Assembly (NCBI GenBank): GCA_021413885.1
Contig: JAIOPM010000060.1
Coordinates: forward strand, 1-64,000
Direction of reading: 5' to 3'
Origin: Planctomycetota bacterium
Lineage (GTDB): Bacteria > Planctomycetota > UBA1135 > GCA-002686595
Length of the DNA stretch: 64,000 nucleotides
The notes under the pieces are model-generated. The model searched no databases. It saw only the letters and a list, made by a program, of their open reading frames with translations, and had not been told where the DNA came from. Of the stretch, positions 42,716 to 49,309 are shown one piece after another. How positions within the stretch are numbered: position 1 is the stretch's first letter; every line of letters begins with the position of its first letter. A program made the position numbers and the translations under genes.

Positions 42716-44389
42716 TCAAACGCGTTCGACGCGCGAGCGCCGCGGATCGATCGAGCGGCGCAGGCCGTCGCTCGAACTCTCGACGATCAAACGTGTGCGC
42801 CGGCCCTCGCCTTCGACCTTGACGATCTGGCCGAGGTGACGGCCGTCGACGCGCACGAAGTCGCCGCGCGCCCAACCGAGCTCGCGCGGGGCGCCCGAAC
42901 TCGTCGTGCGCGCGGCGAAGTGCGACGCCAGCCATTCCGGCGCCGGCGTGCAGGCGTCGCACGCTCCGCACGGCACGGGCGGCGCGTCGAGATCGAAGTG
43001 GCGAGCGATCGAAACGCGGCGACATTCCTCGTGCGCTCCCGCGAAGCGCGCCATCGCGAGCAGGCCCTCGAGATCCGCGCGGCGTTTCGCTTCGCTGCCG
43101 ACGCTTTCCGGCAAGTCACGCGGCGCGAGCTCGCGCACGACGCGCAGATCATGCGTCTCGAACGCGCCGGCGGTGACGCCGAGCACCTCGAGCCACTTCA
43201 AGCAGATCGACACGCGGTTGTCGGCGCGGTTCTTCACCAGGAGCTCGTCGCGCAAGTCGTCGAGCTCCTTCGTCGCGACGCGCTCGCCCCAACCGCGCAA
43301 CGTCTCGTAGACGTGCATCAGGTATTCGAGCGACGGATTCGCCCACTCGACGAAGCCCTGTTGGATCGCGAGGTCCTCTTGGAAGTAGAGCACCTCGCAC
43401 CACGCGGGCTTGCCGTCGCGACCCGCGCGTCCGACCTCTTGCGTCCACTGCTCGAGCGTGCGCGGCACCTGCGCGTGCAGGACGAAGCGGATGTCGGGCT
43501 TGTCGACGCCCATGCCGAACGCGTTGGTCGCGAGGACGACCGCGTGCTCGCTCGCGAGGAACTCGCGCTGCGCGCGGCGGCGTTCCTCGCTCGAGAGTTT
43601 GCCGTGGTAGACGAGGCTCTCCAGCCCCGCGCGCTTCAGCTCGACGTGCAACTCCTCGAGATCGCGGATCAACGTCGAGTAGACGATCCCCGGCCCGTCG
43701 ATCGCGCGCACGCGCAGGGCGAGCAACGGCAACTTCTCCTCCGCGAACGCGACCGTCGTCGCGGCGAGGAAGAGCTCGGGCCGCTCGATGCCGAGCCGCA
43801 CGATCAGCGGTTCGCGCAGCGCGAGCATCCGCACGATGTCCTCCGCCACACGCCGCGTCGCCGTCGCCGTCAACGCGATCGTCGGCGGATCGCCGCAACG
43901 CGAACGGTATTCGGCGAGGCGCGAATAATCCGGCCGGAAATCGTGGCCCCATTGGCTGACGCAGTGCGCTTCGTCGACCGCGAGGCGCGCGATACGGAGG
44001 CTCGGCAGGCACGCCGCGAAATCGTCGCTGCGGAAACGCTCGGGCGTGACGTAGAGCAACGCGAGCTCGCCGCGCGCCGCCTGCTCGAGCCGCCGCCGTC
44101 GCTCCGCCGCGTCGAGCGACGAATTGACGAACGCCGCGCGCACGCCCTTGCGCTCCAACGCATCGACTTGATCCTGCATCAGCGCGATCAGCGGGCTGAC
44201 GACCAACGTCAAACCGTCGAGCAACAACGCCGGCAGTTGATAGCAGAGCGACTTCCCGCCGCCGGTCGGCATCGTCAACAGCACGTCGCGCCCCGCGAGC
44301 ACCGCCTCGATCACCGCGCGCTGCGGCCCGCGCAACTCGGCGTGCCCGAAGGTCTCGCGCAACACGCTGTCGATCGTTCGCGCCGCCAT
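42716..44389 (-). CDS. recQ: ATP-dependent DNA helicase RecQ, short form
   Basis: A 557-residue SF2 helicase: Walker A TMPTGGGKSLCYQ, DEAH box (VDEAHCVSQWGHD), the RecQ aromatic-rich loop just after it, and motif VI (QEVGRAGRDGKPAWC). A RecQ-type zinc region follows (a Cys pair in CGACDAC plus upstream Cys). After that comes a short DNA-binding end without a recognisable HRDC domain. It unwinds recombination intermediates and forks. TAGAAT lies 8 nt before the start. Confidence 0.93.
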   Translation of the reverse strand: MAARTIDSVLRETFGHAELRGPQRAVIEAVLAGRDVLLTMPTGGGKSLCYQLPALLLDGLTLVVSPLIALMQDQVDALERKGVRAAFVNSSLDAAERRRRLEQAARGELALLYVTPERFRSDDFAACLPSLRIARLAVDEAHCVSQWGHDFRPDYSRLAEYRSRCGDPPTIALTATATRRVAEDIVRMLALREPLIVRLGIERPELFLAATTVAFAEEKLPLLALRVRAIDGPGIVYSTLIRDLEELHVELKRAGLESLVYHGKLSSEERRRAQREFLASEHAVVLATNAFGMGVDKPDIRFVLHAQVPRTLEQWTQEVGRAGRDGKPAWCEVLYFQEDLAIQQGFVEWANPSLEYLMHVYETLRGWGERVATKELDDLRDELLVKNRADNRVSICLKWLEVLGVTAGAFETHDLRVVRELAPRDLPESVGSEAKRRADLEGLLAMARFAGAHEECRRVSIARHFDLDAPPVPCGACDACTPAPEWLASHFAARTTSSGAPRELGWARGDFVRVDGRHLGQIVKVEGEGRRTRLIVESSSDGLRRSIDPRRSRVERV

Positions 44390-44397
44390 CCGGCGCG

Positions 44398-44403
44398 ATT
44401 CTA
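44398..44403 (-). promoter_or_regulatory. -10-like TAGAAT before recQ
   Basis: On the minus strand TAGAAT ends 8 nt before the ATG at 44387-44389. It gives recQ its own start-proximal promoter close to the end of the upstream gene. Confidence 0.5.
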
Positions 44404-44407
44404 GCGT

Positions 44408-46144
44408 TCAGGGCTCGATGAAGAGCGCGAGCGCGTCGGTCAGGCCGGTCGCGAACGGATCGCCGAGATCGCGCGACCAATACTGCGCGAAGACTTCCTC
44501 GCCCGCGACGAGTGCCGGATCGACGCCATTGCGGATGCGATCGTTGAAGTCGTACGCGTACGCGCCCGAGCAATCGTTCGGCGGCGGATTGCCGCCGGAG
44601 TTCAGGACGCCGCAGCGCGTGATCGGCAACTTCATGCAGAGACGTCCGCCCTGGAACGGCACGCTCTGCGGCGTGAACGCGTAGAAGAGCAGACCGAACT
44701 TCTTGTTGAGCACCTGGAAGGCCTTGATGCGGAACGGTTGGCCGCTGGAGACACTCGGTGTCCCGACGCCTTGGACGAACGGCGTGCAGCCCACGCTGTT
44801 GACCTTCGCCGCGCAGTACGTCGTCGGCGCGCGCACGAACGAGTAGACGTGCACGCGGCCCGCGTCGTGTCCCGCGACGTCGTCCAGTGGATCGCCGATC
44901 ACGATGTCGGCGAGCCCATCGCCGTTGCCGTCGACATGCGCGACCGAGAAGCCGAAGCCCATGTCGTACACCGGCGGCAACAGGTTCCCGAGCAACGCGC
45001 CGCTCGCTCCCGACCACACTCGCGTCTCCTCCGCGCCGACGCCGAAACCGGAGAACTCCGCCTGCGGTCCGCCGGCCGCGTAGTCGCTGACGCCGTCGCC
45101 GTCGAGGTCGCCGAAATCGGCGAGCCCGTTGCCGAGCGCGAGTCCCGTCAGCGTCGGCGGCGTGTCGCCGTGGACTCGTACCGTCGCGCCCGAAGCTCCG
45201 TCCAGCACCCAGATCCCGATCCCGCAGTTCCAGCTCGGCCAGCAACCATCCGCATGCGAGTGCGCCAGGAAGTCCGCCTTTCCGTTTCCGTTCTGATCGC
45301 CGACGCGTGCCACGGTCCAGCCGAATTGTTGGCCGAACGTCGAACCCGCCTTCGTCCAAAGCGCCGCTCCGGTCGCTCCGTCGTGGACGTACACCCTGCC
45401 CAGTCCGCCGTTGGCGGGATTCCAGCGCGGTTCGCCGAGCACGTATTCGCTCCGCCCGTCGCCGTCGAGGTCGCCGAGGAGACACGTTCCGTAGCCGAGG
45501 CTTTCGCCGCCGGTGTGCGTGCGGATCGTCGCGCCGGTCGCGCCGCTCACGACGAGCACGTACCCGCTCGTCGAGAACGAGCCCGGAGCTCCGATCAACA
45601 CGTCCGAGATCGAATCACCGTCGACATCGAAGCCTCCGGCGACGGAAGCTCCGAGTGCAGCGCTCGACGTCGAGCCCGAAAGGTGATGGAGCACGACGCC
45701 CGACTGCCCGGAGAAGATCTGCGCGTAACCCGCGCCGTGAACGATCGGCCAGTAGCCGAAGTCGTACAGGTCGCTCGATCCCGGCGCGCCGACGATCACG
45801 TCGTCGAAACCGTCGCCGTCGACATCGCCGACGCCCGCGACGGAGTAGCCGAAGCCGTCCTTCGCACCGAGTCCCGCCCACGAACGGAGCACCGCGAGCG
45901 TCCGGCCGGAATACACGCGCACTTCGCCCGAGTCCGCGCCGTTGACGTCGGCGAACGGCGAGCCGATCGCGAAGTCGTCGACGCCGTCAGCGTCGACATC
46001 GCCGACCGCCGCGACCGACCAACCGAACGAGTCGCCGGCCGCGCCGTCCGCGATCTCCCTCACGCGCGTCTGCGCGGCGACCGTCGCGGCGCACGCGACG
46101 ACGAAGACGGACGAAGTGAGCGACCGTCGAGTGTCGAGCTGCAT
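44408..46144 (-). CDS. Secreted FG-GAP (integrin-like) protein with shared C-terminal domain
   Basis: A 578-residue protein with a signal peptide (SLTSSVFVVACAATVAA-Q) and about seven FG-GAP repeats, each with FGWSVA-like and D-x-D-x-D-G blocks (GDVDADGVDDFAIG, GDVDGDGFDDVIVG, GDLDGDGRSEYVLG), a calcium-binding beta-propeller. The last ~136 residues (44411-44818) are the shared C-terminal domain: YCAAKVNSVGC, VLNKKFGLLFYAF, GGRLCMKLPITR, DCSG, YWSRDLGD. It is presumably exported and retained at the surface. Confidence 0.88.
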   Translation of the reverse strand: MQLDTRRSLTSSVFVVACAATVAAQTRVREIADGAAGDSFGWSVAAVGDVDADGVDDFAIGSPFADVNGADSGEVRVYSGRTLAVLRSWAGLGAKDGFGYSVAGVGDVDGDGFDDVIVGAPGSSDLYDFGYWPIVHGAGYAQIFSGQSGVVLHHLSGSTSSAALGASVAGGFDVDGDSISDVLIGAPGSFSTSGYVLVVSGATGATIRTHTGGESLGYGTCLLGDLDGDGRSEYVLGEPRWNPANGGLGRVYVHDGATGAALWTKAGSTFGQQFGWTVARVGDQNGNGKADFLAHSHADGCWPSWNCGIGIWVLDGASGATVRVHGDTPPTLTGLALGNGLADFGDLDGDGVSDYAAGGPQAEFSGFGVGAEETRVWSGASGALLGNLLPPVYDMGFGFSVAHVDGNGDGLADIVIGDPLDDVAGHDAGRVHVYSFVRAPTTYCAAKVNSVGCTPFVQGVGTPSVSSGQPFRIKAFQVLNKKFGLLFYAFTPQSVPFQGGRLCMKLPITRCGVLNSGGNPPPNDCSGAYAYDFNDRIRNGVDPALVAGEEVFAQYWSRDLGDPFATGLTDALALFIEP

Positions 46145-46152
46145 GGCGTGGC

Positions 46153-46176
46153 CCTCCTTGCGCGGAATCGAGTCTA
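46153..46176 (-). promoter_or_regulatory. Promoter -10 and ribosome-binding site of the FG-GAP gene
   Basis: On the minus strand TAGACT (plus 46171-46176) is followed by AAGGAGG (46153-46159), 8 nt before the ATG. This is a complete leadered start, in contrast to the leaderless-like starts elsewhere. Confidence 0.6.
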
Positions 46177-46261
46177 CGCCGATTCCCGGGACGCGGGAGC
46201 GGCGCAGACGTCGACGGATCGCTCGGCGCTCGACGACCGGTTCAGGAGGTTCGCGGCGTGC

Positions 46262-47365
46262 TCAACCGACCTTCGCGTGCCATGCGGCGAGGACCTCGCG
46301 CTCGCGTTCCGGTGAGAGTCCGTGCTTCAACGTCGCCTGCCGATCCTCGGGCAGCGTCGCCCACCACGCGAGCGTGTCGCGCACCGTGACGTCGAGCGGT
46401 CGGTAGCGCAGGCCCGCGCCGATCGCCTTCGACACGTTCATCGTCCAATAGGCTTGGCCGGGTTCGGTGCTCGGCAACCACGCGGGCAGATCGCTCCACG
46501 GCGCGACGTTCTGCTCGAAGAGGAACGACGTGTCGACCCACGTCAGTCGAGCGTTGCTGTGCGCCGCGCGCACGCACGTCTCGAGCATGCTGCGCATCGA
46601 GAGACGTTGCTCGGGCCCGACGGCGTGGAAGAGGCCGAGCGTGCGCCGCTCGACGACATGCACGATGAACTCGCCGAGGTCGCGCACGTCGATGATCTGG
46701 ACGGGATCGTCGCCGGTTCCGGGCGCGAGCACTTCGCCGCCGCGTGCGATGCGCACCGGCCAATACGTGAAACGATCGGAGCCGTCGAGCGGTCCGACGA
46801 TCAGACCCGGACGCACGATCGTGTAGCGCTTTGGGCAGAGTTCGGCGAGCAATTGCTCGCACCGCGCCTTGCGCCCGCCGAAGAAATCGCCGGCGGCGTT
46901 GTCCTCGTCCTTCGGATCGAGCGGCGTCATCGCGGCGGTCTCGTCGAGGTTGGGCTGCGAGAGATCGGCGACCGCGTTGAGCGACGAGACGAAGAGGTAT
47001 TGATCGACGTTCGGTCCGAGCAGCGTCGCCGCGGAGCGCACATGCCGCGGCATGTCGGTCCACGTGTCGAGCACCGCGTCCCAACGGCGCCCTTCGAGCG
47101 CGCTCATGTCGCCGTCGCGATCGCCGTGCAACTTCTCGCACTCGGGGAAGAGTTGAGGATTGGTCTTGCCGCGGTTGAAGAGCGTTACTTGGTGCCCGCG
47201 TGCGAGCGCTGCCTCCACGATGTGCGGCCCGATGAACCGCGTGCCGCCGAGCACGAGGATCCTCTTGCGCGCGGGCTTTGCGCCGCGCGTCGCCGCGCAC
47301 GCGCCGAGTGCCGTCGCGCCGAGCGCCGCGCCCGCCCACAAGAACTGTCTGCGATTCGATTGCAT
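46262..47365 (-). CDS. Tat-exported NAD-dependent epimerase/dehydratase lipoprotein
   Basis: A 367-residue protein. The N-terminus (SNRRQFLWAGAALGATALGAC) is a twin-arginine signal with a lipobox (L-G-A-C), so a folded, cofactor-loaded enzyme would be exported and lipid-anchored. The Rossmann motif is VLGGTRFIGPHIV. In place of the usual catalytic Y-x3-K the aligned segment reads FGGRK, so the Tyr is Phe. The predicted role is sugar or steroid redox outside the cytoplasm, with activity uncertain. A GGAGGT ribosome-binding site fixes this start rather than the longer frame to 47431. Confidence 0.85.
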   Translation of the reverse strand: MQSNRRQFLWAGAALGATALGACAATRGAKPARKRILVLGGTRFIGPHIVEAALARGHQVTLFNRGKTNPQLFPECEKLHGDRDGDMSALEGRRWDAVLDTWTDMPRHVRSAATLLGPNVDQYLFVSSLNAVADLSQPNLDETAAMTPLDPKDEDNAAGDFFGGRKARCEQLLAELCPKRYTIVRPGLIVGPLDGSDRFTYWPVRIARGGEVLAPGTGDDPVQIIDVRDLGEFIVHVVERRTLGLFHAVGPEQRLSMRSMLETCVRAAHSNARLTWVDTSFLFEQNVAPWSDLPAWLPSTEPGQAYWTMNVSKAIGAGLRYRPLDVTVRDTLAWWATLPEDRQATLKHGLSPEREREVLAAWHAKVG

Positions 47366-47372
47366 GCGATGG

Positions 47373-47378
47373 ACCTCC
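47373..47378 (-). promoter_or_regulatory. Ribosome-binding site GGAGGT
   Basis: On the minus strand GGAGGT lies 7 nt before the ATG at 47363-47365, deciding the start of the Tat-exported SDR. Confidence 0.6.
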
Positions 47379-47458
47379 GAGCGCGAGAGCATCGCAGAGT
47401 TCGCGCGCCGCGTCTGTCTCGAGTCGGTCAAGGTCTTGGCAGAGCGACGTAGCTCGAA

Positions 47459-49243
47459 CTACGGATGGAGCCGCGCCTCGACGGCCGTCGAGAGCTCGCG
47501 CGCTTCCTCGAGGTCCGGTTGCAGCTTCAACGCGGCCGCGAGTTCGTCGCGGGCGAGCTCGAGTTCGCCGCGCGCGGCCAGCACCTTCGCGAACGCGGTG
47601 CGGAACTTGGCGTTCGACGGTTGACGCGCCGCCAACTCGCGCAGCTCGTCGCGCGCACGCTCGAGATCGCCGGCCTGCGCCAACGCCATGCCGAGGTTGA
47701 AGCGCGCGACTTCGAGCTCGGGCGCGAGTTCGAGAGCTCGACGGTAGTGGGCGAGCGCTTCGTCGCGGCGACCGAGCCGCTCGAGCGTCAGGCCGAGGCG
47801 CTCGTGCGCGCGCGGCGACGTCGGGTCGAGGCGCAGCGCTTCCTCGAAACTCGCGACGGCTTCGGGAAGTCGGTCGAGTTCGTTCAACACCGCGCCGAGG
47901 TTGGTGCGCGCCGGCGCGTCGCGCGGCGCGAGCTCGACCGCGCGTTCGAGACACGGCAACGCGCCCTCGGCGTCGCCGCGATCGAGCCGCGCGAGGCCGA
48001 GGTTCACCCACGCCGCCCACGCCGACGGATTGACCTCGACGTTGCGGCCGAAGAGGCGTTCGTCGTTGGCGAACCAGCCCGACTGACGGAAGCTCGCGAC
48101 GCCGAGCAAGGCGACGAGAACGACGACGATCGACCGGCGAACGGCGCGGGAGATCTCGATCCGCGCGAGCCCCGCGCCGAAGAGCGCGATCGGCGCCGCG
48201 CTCGCCAAGTACTGGAAGCGATCGGCGACGAACGTGTAGCGCAGGAACGCGAAGTCGATCCAGCCGAGCGTCGGCGCGAGCGTGACGAGGAAGAAGCTCG
48301 CGGCGAAGAACGGTCCGCGGCCGATGCGTCCGCGCAACGCCCACGCTCCCGCGAACAACGCGACCAACGCCATCACCGGCAACCACGCGAGCGGCGCGCC
48401 GACGTCGATCGTCCAACGTGGTTGGATCGGCACGAGGTCGACCGGCCACGCGAGCTTCTCGACGTAGAACCAGAACGAGCGCGACGACACCAACAGTTTC
48501 TCGCTCCAACCGAACCCGAGGTCGTACGGATCGATCTCGCGCGACCGCGCGACGTCGAGCGCCGCGAGCACGCCGCCGACCGCGACGAACGGCAACAACG
48601 CGAGCACGTCGCGCCGCGTGATCCGTCCGCGTCGCCACCACTGCGCCGCGCCGAGCACCAACGGCAACCCGAGCGCGACCGACTTCGACAACATCGCGCA
48701 CGCGAAGCACGCGACGGCGACGACCAGGGCTCCGAGTCGCGCGCGTTCGCCGTCGAAGCGCAACCACGCGAGGAACGCGAGCCCATAGAACGTCGTCGCG
48801 AGCAAGTCCTTGCGCTCGATCACCCACGCGACCGATTCGACGTGCACCGGATGCACCGCGAAGAGCAACGCGGCGATCCACGCGCCGCAGAACGCCATGC
48901 GCTGGAGCACGAGCCCGAGCAACACCGCGTTCGCCGCGTGCAGCAACACATTGACGAAGTGATGGCCGAACGGCCCGGCGCCGAAGACGTGTTCGTCGAT
49001 CCAGAGCGACGTGTACGTCAGCGGCCAGTAGTGAACTTCGCCCTGGACGGCTCCCGCTTCCGTCCAGATGCGCCGCAGCCCGTCGAGATCCGCGAACACC
49101 GGATGGCCGGCGAGCGCGATGTCGTCCCACACGTAACCCGCGCTGAGCGCCGGCAAGTGCGCGATCAACGCGACGAACACGACCGCGATCCACGCGCGGC
49201 GGCTCCAAGTCGGCGTCGCGCGCGACGGGTGTTCGGCTTCCAA
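47459..49243 (-). CDS. TMTC-like membrane protein with C-terminal TPRs
   Basis: A 594-residue protein. The N-terminal ~380 residues are a polytopic GT-C domain with the TMTC-family signature: YVWDDIALAGHPV (Asp-Asp in the first loop), HHFVNVLLHAANAVLL and AVHPVHVESVAWVIERKDLL. About six TPR repeats follow (AWVNLGLARLDRGDAEGAL, ARTNLGAVLNELDRLPEAV and so on). Eukaryotic TMTC proteins are O-mannosyltransferases for cadherins; the bacterial relatives are uncharacterised but probably glycosylate exported proteins with a polyprenyl-phosphate sugar. It starts at TTG with a good ribosome-binding site. Confidence 0.85.
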   Translation of the reverse strand: MEAEHPSRATPTWSRRAWIAVVFVALIAHLPALSAGYVWDDIALAGHPVFADLDGLRRIWTEAGAVQGEVHYWPLTYTSLWIDEHVFGAGPFGHHFVNVLLHAANAVLLGLVLQRMAFCGAWIAALLFAVHPVHVESVAWVIERKDLLATTFYGLAFLAWLRFDGERARLGALVVAVACFACAMLSKSVALGLPLVLGAAQWWRRGRITRRDVLALLPFVAVGGVLAALDVARSREIDPYDLGFGWSEKLLVSSRSFWFYVEKLAWPVDLVPIQPRWTIDVGAPLAWLPVMALVALFAGAWALRGRIGRGPFFAASFFLVTLAPTLGWIDFAFLRYTFVADRFQYLASAAPIALFGAGLARIEISRAVRRSIVVVLVALLGVASFRQSGWFANDERLFGRNVEVNPSAWAAWVNLGLARLDRGDAEGALPCLERAVELAPRDAPARTNLGAVLNELDRLPEAVASFEEALRLDPTSPRAHERLGLTLERLGRRDEALAHYRRALELAPELEVARFNLGMALAQAGDLERARDELRELAARQPSNAKFRTAFAKVLAARGELELARDELAAALKLQPDLEEARELSTAVEARLHP

Positions 49244-49250
49244 GCGCTCT

Positions 49251-49255
49251 TCTCC
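49251..49255 (-). promoter_or_regulatory. Ribosome-binding site supporting a TTG start
   Basis: GGAGA on the minus strand lies 7 nt before the TTG at 49241-49243. TAGGTT (plus 49262-49267) is a -10 candidate just upstream. Confidence 0.45.
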
Positions 49256-49309
49256 GCGCTCAACCTAACGACCGACGTTCGCCGTGCAAACGCGCGAACG
49301 CGGCGTCGT

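Noticed and set aside
12066..46144. The shared C-terminal domain as a type IX secretion signal
   Set aside because: It lacks the short beta-sandwich ending typical of that system and has conserved cysteines; I saw no type IX component in the window. A sorting role stays open.
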